A program made the translations under genes and the position numbers. A DNA stretch of 64,000 nt from Actinernus sp. WN-2022 (lineage: Eukaryota > Cnidaria > Anthozoa > Actiniaria > Actinernidae): positions 4,573,877-4,637,876 of the forward strand of contig JAOWCC010001634.1 of the NCBI GenBank assembly GCA_030867875.1. The letters are read 5' to 3'. Position 1 is the first letter of the stretch. Every line of letters starts with the position of its first letter. The notes beneath the pieces were generated by a model that saw nothing but the letters and a program-made list of their open reading frames with translations, did no database searches and was not told the DNA's origin. Positions 31,301 to 40,520 of the stretch are shown here, one piece after another.

Positions 31301-34300
31301 ACCCAAGTGACTTGACTGTGACCCTCAGGTATATTCTACCCAGGAGGGCACATAATTGGCGATATTCTATAGTAAAAAAGAATAAAGATTTTAACGATTA
31401 TGTTGCAATGAAAAAGCCACAGGTATACACTACCCAAATGACTTGACTGTGACCCTCAGGTATATTCTACCCAGGAGGGCACATAATTGGCGATGTTCTA
31501 TTGTAAAACAGAATAAAGATTTTAACGATTATGTTGCAATGAAAAAGCCACAGGTATACACTACCCAAGTGACTTGACTGTGACCCTCAGGTATATTCTA
31601 CCCAGGAGGGCACATAATTGGCGATATTCTATGGTACAAAATACTGAATAATAAAGATTTTAACGATTATGTTGCAATGAAAAAGCCACAGGTATACACT
31701 ACCCAAATGACTTGACTGTAACCCTCAGGTATATTCTACCCAGGAGGGCACATGATTGGCGATATTCTATGGTAAAAAAATAATAATAAAGATTTTAACG
31801 ATTGTTGCAATGAAAAGGCCGCAGGTATACACTACCTGAGAACGGAAGCCACATTAGATTTCTTCTTGTCGCATACGTCTTCTAAAATATGAAGCAATTC
31901 TCCTCCCGCACTTATTTTGCCAAGTTTTAGCTTATTATGCTTAGGCGACTTGGCCTTTGGAGATTTGTCTAGCACGCCGGGCACAAATGATCGTAAAAAC
32001 GGCGGGTTTTATATATATTTAAAAGTTTTCGACATAGAAGAATGAATTTTGGTAGGTGTATAAAGGAGTGTAAACAACATAGTCTGATAAGTTAAGCTAA
32101 TATAGCCATCATTATGACGTCACAATGACGTCATATATCCTTTTCTAATAGATTTCTTATAAATTTTTATTACCTCTAAAAACGTTTTATTATATCTTTT
32201 AAAAATCTCTTGTTCATGAGAATGAAATAATCGAAAATCCGTTATCAATCGGTTGAAGTAAACGAAAGTTATTAAAGTTTGAATTTTGGTAATTTTCCCG
32301 CCAAATATTGGCGGGAAATAAATAGCATAAAACCATTTATGAAAATGTCGCTTGTTTTAATTTTTACAGTTCGAAATACTGGTGCATCATATTTTGCACA
32401 ATAATAGAACGTGTTCTTTTTAGAATTTTGATTTTTTGAGTATAACAGCTTAGAATTGAAAAACAAATAGAATGCAAACAACCGTGGACGACGAACCTGC
32501 TGGTGTACGTTGGATCAGTAGTGATTGATCTAATCGGCTGAACACATAAAACTAAAAATAGCAAAGCCGACACAACGTAAATTTTAGAGGTCTATAAAAC
32601 GACATTTCGGCCGGCCAAACCAGGTAATATGAAGAAATGTTATTACATTGGCGAACGTGACTAACTAGAAATATTGGTTACGAAATATAGGAAATAGATG
32701 ACAAATGATTGACACTATTAATATAGAAATAGAGACTCAATTCGTAAGGCCAGAGAAGCTACTCTCATTACACAAGGTAGAACACTCGTACCTTACGGTC
32801 TCAACATCCGTGACGAGTCATACTAGCTGGTATATATATATATAACCTCATTATCTTATTATTTCTATATTAATAGTGTCAATCATTTGTCATCTATTTC
32901 CTATATTTCGTAACCCATATTTCTAGTTATGTCACGTTCGCCAATGTAATAACATTTCTTCATATTACCTGAAGAAGGCTGGTTTGGCCAGCCGAAATAT
33001 CGTTTTATAAACCTCTAAAATTTACGTTGTGTCGGCTTTGCTATTTTTATAATTGAATCCCCATTTTTTGTATACGTCATTATGACGTCATAAATATATT
33101 TGTGTACTCTCAGAAAATAGCCAGTTCAATGTTTTTGGAATTTTAACAATGAAATGCATTTGGTTAACACTCACAAGTCATAGTATTCTCTTTAATAATA
33201 TTTTTATAGTCGCCAATCTGATTTAAGCTTGTAGTATGACGTCACTAATAATGACGTCATAAAAACGGTAAATCGTCCATAACTTTGATTATGTTTATCG
33301 TAGAAAGTTCACATTTTCGGCAAATTAATAGATTTCATAAAAGCTTTCTGATGACGTAATATTTTTGAAACGTGTTTTAAAGGTTAATTTTCACCAAAAA
33401 AGGAGGCATCCCTTATGACGTCACAACGACGTCACAATACAGAAACAATTGTCCCGAAAAATGTAGTCTTACTTTGTTACCAACCTGCCAACATTTCTTC
33501 AAATTTAGAGTAGAAGTAAGGAAATGGCGTTACTTTTACGTTTTATATTACACTCAACCCCGCCGTTTTTACGGTTATTCGTGCCCGGCGTGTAGGCCGC
33601 CAGTAGGAATGGATGATACCGATGGTGGGATGAAGCTGCTAAGTTGGATCTTGAGTTGGCTGATATTTTCCTTGGCGTCAGCGAACTCCTGGATAAGCTT
33701 CGCGGGCCACCAGCGAAATGAGCGCCATGTTCGCGGGTAACTAGGCCAGTGATTGCACAATGAACATTGATCGCAGCACCAATTCTTTTCAACGCATCTG
33801 TTGCCTGATCGATAGCTGTCCTCTCCCAATTCCTTTCTTCTAAACAGTCCTCCGCAACGTCCAAGGGTGGAAACCACTAAAACTCTGCGAGAGTTGTAGT
33901 TCGGCTTTTTGAACCAAAACAGACCGATTTCTTCCATTGTCCATTCGCTGTACGCAAATCACAAAGATCAATCTGTTGCAGCTCATCATTTGGGAACAAA
34001 TTATTAAAGAACTGACGTGATTTCCCCAAATTTTTGATATCTTGGGCCGAATAACTGTTCGTTAACGACGTACCAATCGAGTAGCGAGTTGTACACTTGG
34101 ACTAACATTGTCGGGAGCTGAATTCCGAACCCGCGCTACTAAGGTCAAAACTAGGAATTTGATCCATAACAGTGGTTAATGATTATATAAATAACGGGGG
34201 GCGGGGGGGTGAAAACTCTAAGAAGAGCTGCTTTGGGAGAAGTGCAAAAAACATTCCGGAACCGGCAGCCTTGGTTTATTTTCCGGGAATTGATAAGGCG

Positions 34301-37300
34301 CTCCGCAAAATTTTCGGGAGATCTTAATTAGCTTTTAGTAAATTTCGGGAGAAGACCTTCAAAAGTCGAGATTTCCGGGAGAGCAATCCTAAAAACATGG
34401 TACTGCTCAAACAGCCCTTCTTAGAGTTGTCACCTCCCGTTAAATAAACATTCAACTTTACTTCCAGTAAGTGAATGTTTACCTTTATTCACAACCAAGT
34501 ATATTTCTGATCTCTGCTTTACAGCAAACAATCTCGGCTTGGTATATAACGTGTTACAAGATACAATGATACGGAGATACCAAGATACAGTGATACGGTG
34601 ATACAGTGATACGGTGATACCGTGATACCGTGATACGGTGATACGGTGATACAGTGATACGGTGATACAGTGATACGGTGATACAGTGTTACAGTGATAC
34701 GAACATCTCAAATTTCCTTTTTTTTAAGCGGACGCGAAATGGCCCCGCTAAATACAGGTTTCTGTATGAAACGGACTGTTGTATGGGTCACTTGAGCTCT
34801 TGCAGCCGTGGCGTGACGCTAATTTAACGGTATTATCTTTCAGCATGACTGCTTTGTCTGACTATTTTGTTATTTAATTTTAACTTTTGAACGTTACGCA
34901 TTTAACATTGAACCACTTTATTGCCCTTGTTGAAGAAATGATTTTGCAACACAAATACGAAATTAACGCTGAAAGCTTTATTCTCATTGGCAACTAGATT
35001 TAGGGACGGACCATTTGAAAATAGATTTGAAAGACGACTTCTCAGTTGCTGCAATATTTTTTTCTGGCATCAGAACCTTGCACGATTTTTTTAAAGTTTC
35101 GCCCTTGCTTGATTTTTTTTCTGGGTGATATTGCAATTGGCTCGCTCGGTTATTTTCTGTGCAAATGTGTTTTTTTTTATTTGAGGGGGGGGGGGGGGGG
35201 GGTTCGGGAGGGGGATTTTGAAAATTTGCCGCGATCCCGTTTCTCCGATCTAGTGAGATGGCTTTCAGAAGCTCCAAGTCCAAAAATATTTTATGGTTGC
35301 TTTGTCGCATTTCGGAGGAATCGTATTACAAAACCGTGCAGGGGAATATCAAAAACTCGATTTGGTTATCATGCTTTCGGTGAAAAGGCGAAAACATAAA
35401 TCCGACCAGATATAAGGGTAGATATGCGGGAAACACCGTCAAGAGCTCTCTTTTTAGAATTTCCCAATTCCCTAACAATTTTTTGTTTTGCAGCAGAGTT
35501 ATCAATTGACATTGTGTAACAAATTCAGACAAATCGAATCAATTCTTCTTGAGTTTATACAGCTTTTTAAAAAACTCTATTTTGGTTGAAAATCGAAAGC
35601 GTAGAAAATAGCCCAAGATTTCCCGAAAATGCATTGTTCATTTCCGATCAAAGCTACGCGCCGCATCGAGAATATTTTATAGCCGGTTCTAGTTTTCTTG
35701 TGACTTGGAAAATTGAAAAGACGAAAGGTCCTTGAGGGACAAAGCCAAAGCGAACACCTATAAATGACAAAGGAAGGGCACAGAACTCGGATCAAAGGTC
35801 TTAAATGCCAGTGACAGCGATTTGCAGGAGTCTGAAAGACCCTGAAAGGTCCTGAAACAGCACGACAAATAGCGAGATCGTGGTGTTGGTTTCAAGCGAT
35901 TCAGAGTTTTTTTATGTTTCCATCTAAGCTTTCTTGGAAACAAATCTTCTCTTGGCTGGTTCCTATCAATCAGATCAATTCTTCTTTTATATGTTCAGAT
36001 GTGGACCACTCGGCACTCTGTCTGAACTTGTCGGGTTTTGCGAGGCTCGTAGTCGTCGTGTTCGACCACACTCTTTCGATGGAATATCAAGTGGCTGCTG
36101 TTTGTAAATCAACATTTTACCATATTAGGAACATTGCACGTGTAAGAAAGTGTTTATCTTTTGAACCCAGCCAAATACTTATTCACGCTTTTATCACCTC
36201 TAAATTAGATTACTGTAATTCTTTATTATATGGTCTGCCCAAATACTTGATACAGAGGCTTCAGTACGTGCAGAATTCAGCAGCTCGCCTTCTCACATGC
36301 TCGCGTAAATTTCATCATATTACTCCTATTTTACGAGAACTACATTGGCTACCCGTAGAGCGAAGAATATTTTTTAAGATATTATTACTTACATTTAAGG
36401 CTCTTAACAATACTGCTCCGTTATATATTACTGAACTTCTAAATCCCTCGTACCATCTCGTTCTTTACGTTCATCATGTAAGAATCTACTTAAAGTTCCA
36501 AAACACAACCTCAAGACATACGGTGCAAGGTCCTTCTCAGTTTCGGCTCCTACCTTATGGAACTCACTACCACAAGACATTAGGGATGCTAAGTTAATTA
36601 ACATTTTTAAGAGTCGAGTTAAAACTTATCTTTTAATTTTAAACTAGCTTTTAACCTTTTATCCTAAATTGTTATATATATATATATAAAACACTTTAGG
36701 ATAAAAGGTTAAAAGCTAGTTTAAAAAAGATATAAAAAACAATTTAGGATAAAAGGTTATATATATATGTTATATATATGTATATATATGTATGTATATG
36801 TGTGTATATGCACTCGTTTTCAAAAGCATTGCACTGCAAATATATATATACCTTTTGTATTCTTGTCAAATTTGACAGCTAAAACAATGGAGAACAAAAG
36901 GTATATATATATCAATCAAAAGCAGTGTTTTTGGAGGCGGGTGTATGTATATAAATATTAATTATCGTAGATAAAGTTATTTTGAATTAGTGATGTAAAG
37001 CGCCATTGGTCATTTAGTGGAAATGGCGCTATATAAATTGCTTATTATTATTATTATTATTATTATTGTTTGGCCTTGTTTTGCTTCTTTCCAAGCTAAG
37101 GGCATCCTGCTGGAACTTAGCCCTGCTGGAGCATTTAGCCCTGCTTGCTTTTAAAGAGACGGCTGAAATTCAGGCTAGCCAAAACTACATTTCTGTGGGA
37201 AAGTATTTTTCCCCCATTTTTAAAATTTTAAAGGAAATTTCAGATGTTCGTATCACTACTGTACATCGTATCACTGTATCACCGTATCACTGTATCACCG

Positions 37301-38676
37301 TATCACCGTATCACCGTATCACTGTACCTTGGTATCTCCGTATCATTGTCTCTTGTAACAACCAAGCCAACAATCTCGGACGTTTTTTTGTTTCTTGACG
37401 TCTGAAGTTCCGCGTTCAGTGGCAGCTAGTTTCAATCTTTCAACAACTATTGTGGTTCAGTATCAGCCGTCTAATTCGTTCTTTCAAAACAACATTGTTA
37501 ACACTTACGGTGTGTGTGACTAAAGGAGCGGTTTCTTTTCACGTACATGATTATCCATCAATTAATATACGATCCAAAATTTTAGGGCATGCGGCTCCTC
37601 GTGCTCCGTATTAACACCTACCTTCGCTCTATTCTTTTCTCAGGTGCACACCAAAGAGAAACATCGTATTTCTCAAGACTCACAAAACCGGCAGCAGTAC
37701 AATAACCAACATTCTGAACCGTTACGGCGAAACAAATGACCTGCATTTTGTACTCCCTAAGGATCACTACAGACGATTAGGATGGCCATGGTTCTTTCAA
37801 TTGGATCACATGGCACATTACAACGTCAAGCCTAATATTCTATGCAATCACGCTCGATATAATAGAGCTGTTTTCAACACACTAATGCCAAACGATACAG
37901 TTTACGTGACAATCTTGCGTGACCCCGTCACGCATTTTGAATCGACTTTCTCGTACATGACTTTCGGGGAGCTGTTCGGGATATCTAACAGCTCTGATTC
38001 TTTGGTTACATTCTTTGAGAACCCGAAAGAAATCCTTATAAATTATTTACTGACTAAAGACTTGAGGATTTATAGCGACAGAGTGAAGTTGATACGTAAT
38101 GGAATGTTCTTCGATCTTGGATTAGAGTCCAAGGATTTTGAGGAGAAGGATCGCGTGGATCAAGCTATAAAAGAACTGGATTCTCAATTCCATCTAGTGA
38201 TGCTTATGGAGCATTTTGATGAATCTCTTGTGCTTCTTAGGAGACTTTTGTGTTGGGATCCTAACGATATTCTTTACTTCCATCTTAATCAAAGGCACGA
38301 TTCACATAGAAGAAGAACTTTCTCGAACTCTTTAGTACAGAAGATTCGACAATGGAGCAGCGCGGATGTCGCTCTTTATGAACACTTTCGAAAGGTTTTC
38401 TATAATAAACTCCGCGAACAGCCCGAGGACTTCCACGAAGAGGTTAAAAGCCTGCAATTTAAGAATTATTACCTACAACATATGTGCGTAGATTCGCAAA
38501 ATTTCAACGAGAATGGAAGTTACAATGTCGAGACCAAAACCTTTAAACTCAGAAAAGACATCACTACAGCGTTGAGAAATACGTGCGATAGAATGACTTG
38601 GGATGAGATTCGGTATATGGAATATCTTAAAAGGGAACAAAACGAGATGTCGCGTCGAAAGTCCTTCTGGTGGTAG
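28196..38676 (+). CDS. GAL3ST: Galactose-3-O-sulfotransferase (Gal3ST family), two exons
   Basis: Exons 28196-28368 and 37644-38676 join in frame (GG|G, Gly) to give 401 residues, slightly shorter than the vertebrate family. The enzyme moves sulfate from PAPS to the 3-hydroxyl of a terminal galactose on glycolipids or glycans in the Golgi. Residues 1-12 are basic and cytoplasmic. Residues 12-28 (ILLFIGINLVLVIAVIK) form a signal anchor, giving type II topology. A short stem follows. The catalytic domain opens at CTPKRNIVFLKTHKTGSSTI, where KTHKTGSST is the 5'-phosphosulfate loop. VTILRDPVTHFESTFSYM is the 3'-phosphate-binding motif. LVMLMEHFDESLVLLRRLLC and LYFHLNQRHDS are further family landmarks. 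Possible N-glycosylation sites include NSS, NDT and NGS. The exact acceptor sugar cannot be read from sequence. The 9.3 kb intron contains almost only mobile DNA. Confidence 0.92.
28651..28736. repeat. Short hairpin repeat
   Basis: AACCTGCGGAAACAGCCG…CTCTAT faces ATAGAGACGGCTCAGTTTTC plus GCAGGCT. The AGCCTGCGAAAAC end is reminiscent of an abundant coral MITE family (from memory, not checked). Confidence 0.55.
28799..29611. mobile_element. PIF/Harbinger-like MITE, 813 bp
   Basis: The terminal inverted repeats start AGGCCCATTTACACTACAC and run about 45 bp through TTTTTGGCACGGCTCGGAT. TTA flanks both sides (28796-28798 and 29612-29614). GGTAC and GGCTCGGATAAA motifs repeat in the subterminal regions. 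A 3-bp TTA duplication fits Harbinger elements. No transposase. It lies in the Gal3ST intron. Confidence 0.78.
29615..30640. other. Intronic stretch without recognised features
   Basis: Gal3ST intron. An open frame at 29681-29935 (84 codons) shows no family motif or usable splice sites. Confidence 0.4.
30650..31835. repeat. 131-bp satellite with alternating (dimer) variants
   Basis: The unit contains GATTTTAACGATTATGTTGC, AAAGCCACAGGTATACACTA, TGACTTGACTGTGA and GGAGGGCACATAATTGGCGA. Copies of the landmark CCCAARTGAC lie at 30771, 30909, 31040, 31171, 31302, 31433, 31564 and 31702, spaced 131 bp except for two 138-bp intervals. The variable base alternates G, A, G, A through all eight copies, so the array is a dimer repeat. 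A degenerate copy leads at about 30650, and a shortened copy ends at 31835, at the donor of the antisense pseudogene. Confidence 0.92.
31973..33592. mobile_element. Inverted-repeat DNA element (CACTA-like?), 1,620 bp, TAG duplication
   Basis: The ends are CACGCCGGGCAC…AAAAACGGCGGG and the matching reverse complement (CCCGCCGTTTTTACGG…GTGCCCGGCGTG). TAG flanks both sides (31970-31972 and 33593-33595). A 3-bp duplication with CAC ends suggests EnSpm/CACTA, but no transposase was found. Six perfect TGACGTCA palindromes lie at 32115, 32126, 33083, 33237, 33252 and 33416. A smaller inverted repeat (32551-33050) is nested in it. Confidence 0.75.
32551..33050. repeat. Nested inverted repeat with Penelope-like 3' motif
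   Basis: Arms of about 190 bp start AAAAATAGCAAAGCCGACAC and meet around 32740-32850. The right arm contains ACCTGAAGAAGGCTGGTTTG, then GCCAGCCGAAATATCG. This is close to the CTGANGA-stem-GAAA motif seen at ends of Penelope-like elements, some of which encode hammerhead ribozymes. The left arm has lost the GAAGAAGG part. Pairing outside stem II is poor, so an active ribozyme is unlikely. Confidence 0.55.
34535..34727. repeat. Left arm of a 2.8 kb inverted-repeat element, with 8-bp satellite
   Basis: GGCTTGGT…TTACAAGATACAATGATACG leads into about 16 copies of GTGATACG/GTGATACA and ends GTGATACGAACATCTC, then AAATTTCCTTT. The reverse complement of the whole arrangement occurs at 37229-37368. 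In the middle the element contains unrelated DNA and a LINE. Confidence 0.75.
34728..35984. other. Interior of the inverted-repeat element; no intact gene
   Basis: A Tigger-like scrap is possible at 34731-34900 (CCGCTAAATACAGGTTTCTG; a frame ending MTALSDYFVI). A poly-G run lies at 35186-35202. Open frames at 34984-35399 on both strands mirror each other and show no motif. Confidence 0.35.
35985..37066 (+). mobile_element. LINE C-terminal fragment with L2-type tail
   Basis: The frame keeps the region after the RT core: FDHTLSMEYQVAAVCKSTFY, SKLDYCNSLLYGLPKYLIQR, LQYVQNSAARLLTC and ITPILRELHWLPVERRIFFK, then loses frame near 36480. It is followed by AT-rich palindromes (the TTTTATCCTAAATTGTTATA theme repeated in both orientations at 36650-36765). 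The tail is GATGTAAAGCGCC…ATGGCGCTATATAAATTGC plus (ATT)n at 37045-37066. The Y-C-N-S-L-L-Y-G-L-P motif is typical of L2/CR1-like LINEs. Confidence 0.82.
37229..37368. repeat. Right arm of the 2.8 kb inverted-repeat element
   Basis: AAGGAAATTTCAGATGTTCG, then about ten CGTATCAC/TGTATCAC units, then GGTATCTCCGTATCATTGTC, TTGTAACAACCAAGCC. It pairs with 34535-34727 in reverse. It lies 276 bp upstream of Gal3ST exon 2. Confidence 0.75.
37644..38676 (+). CDS. GAL3ST: Gal3ST exon 2 (whole catalytic domain)
   Basis: The acceptor is TTCTTTTCTCAG. The first base completes the Gly codon, and the frame stays open for 344 codons to TAG at 38674-38676. It holds both PAPS-binding motifs. One catalytic-domain exon is common for Gal3ST genes. 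Transcript ends are probably near ATTAAA at 38831. Confidence 0.93.
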
Positions 38677-39529
38677 ACAGGATGATGATTGTACTGACAA
38701 TCCTTGTTTATAAAACACTAATCGCCATGCTACTTTACAAATTTAAATGTAGTGGTATTTTTTTTTATTTTCTTGTGTTTTGGTTTCTTTGTTGTTTATA
38801 TATGAATGTTTATTTTTATTGTTTATTATTATTAAAATGCGCGGGTCTGCATTCTATTTCGAAATTCAATTCTATATGAAAACTACCTTTTTGCAAGGAA
38901 AGCTTACAACAACTAAACAAAGAACTAAGTATTAATAATTACTACTATACTGACTTCATGAAGCAGATCGATCTTTTCGTGGAAGTGCAACAACAACAAC
39001 AATTTATTTCACTCTAGGTGGAAAAACAAGCTACTTTGATAAAAGTATTTTTAAGCTTAATATATAAAATAGAGTTGGTTAAACCAATCTATAAGCCTTA
39101 GCCAACCAGAAATCGTTGACCTGGGTGCAGTCAAACGACCATCACCTAAGAGAACCGATCTCCCATATTGGGGTCTCTCCCATTATAGTCTTCGCCAATC
39201 TATTTTTAGCCTGCATAAATTAGTTGTACTATTTTTACCACTCTATCTTATTGGTTGTTTTTGTCTAAAGGTTTCAATCGTTAACGGTCATTTTCAAGTC
39301 ACGTGACACAACTATGAAAGATACAAGTAGGTCATACTGTTACAAATACCTATAACAAACAGCCTGCCGAGTTTCATAAAGATTGGATGGAAGCTTTTCC
39401 TTTAAATAAATATATGCCAAATTAACAGGCGAGTCAGGCCTTATTAAAATATATTTGAAAATGTTGTGACATAGAGAAGCTTGGTGGTGACCACAAAAGT
39501 GTGACATCATCACCAGAGGAAACAGATTG
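38677..39529. other. Downstream of Gal3ST; LINE tail on minus strand
   Basis: ATTAAA at 38831 may serve as the Gal3ST polyadenylation signal. At 38985-39120 a (CAA)n run followed by TTTATTTCACTCTAGGTGGA looks like the 3' end of a minus-strand non-LTR element. No gene was supported. Confidence 0.4.
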
Positions 39530-40520
39530 ATCTCATAATTATGGACTTTTGCAAAGCATTCGATAAAGTTCCTCATCAAAGACTGCTTTCCAAACTACAG
39601 CATTATGGCATTTCAGGATCTATTCATGGGTGGCTCAACTGCTTTCTCGCACAATGTATCCAGCAAGTTGTCCTTGAGGGAATCAGGTCAGAAGTGGCCG
39701 TTACATCTGGTGTCCCACAGAGACCGTCGTAGGTCCACTTTTATTTCTCATTTATATAAATTACATCCATGATAATATAGAATCGCAAATGAGGTTATTT
39801 GCTGATGATTCCTTGATGTATAGGGAGATCAGCTGATGACTGTGCTACAGGAAGACATTTCATCTCTCTTTGGCTGGGAAAGCAAATGGAATTTTACAGT
39901 ACCAAATAAATGTTTTTCCCTACACATATCGCACAAGAAATATCCTAAAAAGTTTATATATAGCATGGGAGTTATACCACTGGAAATTTCATCTAAACAG
40001 AAATATCTAGGGTTAGTATCACAGAAAAACTCGACTGGAGCTCACACATTAAGTCAATTGCTAACAAAGCCAACAAGTCTCTCGGATCTGCTCCAATGGA
40101 ATCTAAAGTACTGTACCCCTAAAGTGAAGAACATAGCCTAATATAAAGCGCTCGTGAGACCCCAAATGGAATATTGTAGTGCTATTTGGGATCCCCATGA
40201 GAAAAGTGACATCACAACGTTGGAGAAAGTTCAGCGGAGAGCTGCACGCTTTGTCTCACAAGATTCAGTTGCCATGCACAAAGAGTCAAGTGTAACAAAG
40301 ACTGGCCGGATTCAGAGAATCGGATGGCAGAGTCTTGAGGAACGCAGGGCAGCAGCTCGTCTTACCCTGATGTACAACTGAAATATGTTGAGGTGAATCT
40401 ACTAAATCCAAGTAGAACTATAGACAATCGTCAAATCTTGCTTTAAGGAACATCCAAACTAATAAGAACTGTTACAGGTCCTCCTTTTTCCCACGCACTA
40501 TCGCGGAAGGAAACTCTTTG
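39530..40520 (+). mobile_element. LINE RT fragment A, broken
   Basis: It opens MDFCKAFDKVPHQRLLSKLQ (RT motif 3) and VAVTSGVPQ. After a one-base shift the catalytic-type LFADDSLMY appears near 39797. Thumb and C-terminal pieces (MEYCSAIWDPHEKSDITTLE, VQRRAARFVSQDS) follow in other frames, and the NCYRSSFFPRTIAEGNSLPL ending lies near 40470-40525. At least three frame disruptions. It is a different lineage from fragment B, judging by the DF(x)KAFDKVPH motif. Confidence 0.8.

Larger units (their letters stand above)
31836..34120 (-). pseudogene. Antisense gene-like ORF broken by a stop, a frameshift and a 1.6 kb insertion
   Basis: The minus-strand frame from about 34120 to 33880 reads AQDIKNLGKSRQFFNNLFPN and ELQQIDLCDLRTANGQWK, reaching a TAG at 33877-33879. 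It reopens as PPLDVAEDCLEERNWERTAI and AAINVHCAITGLVTREHGAH, and after a one-base shift near 33695 continues KLIQEFADAKENISQLKIQL. At 33593 it is interrupted by the inverted-repeat element 31973-33592. Beyond it the same frame resumes as DKSPKAKSPKHNKLKLGKIS and ends LEDVCDKKKSNVASVLR at a GTAGTG donor (31835-31834). The TAG could instead be part of an acceptor (TTTTAG), making one exon of about 430 bp. The family is not recognised. It lies in the Gal3ST intron, opposite strand. Confidence 0.5.

Noticed and set aside
34430..34711. 93-codon minus-strand repeat protein (YHRITVS repeats)
   Set aside because: Product of the 8-bp satellite; three 8-bp units give a 24-bp period, so the frame stays open by chance.
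35046..35399. 117-codon + strand frame with a poly-Gly run
   Set aside because: Runs through a poly-G tract, mirrored by an equally long minus-strand frame; no motif.
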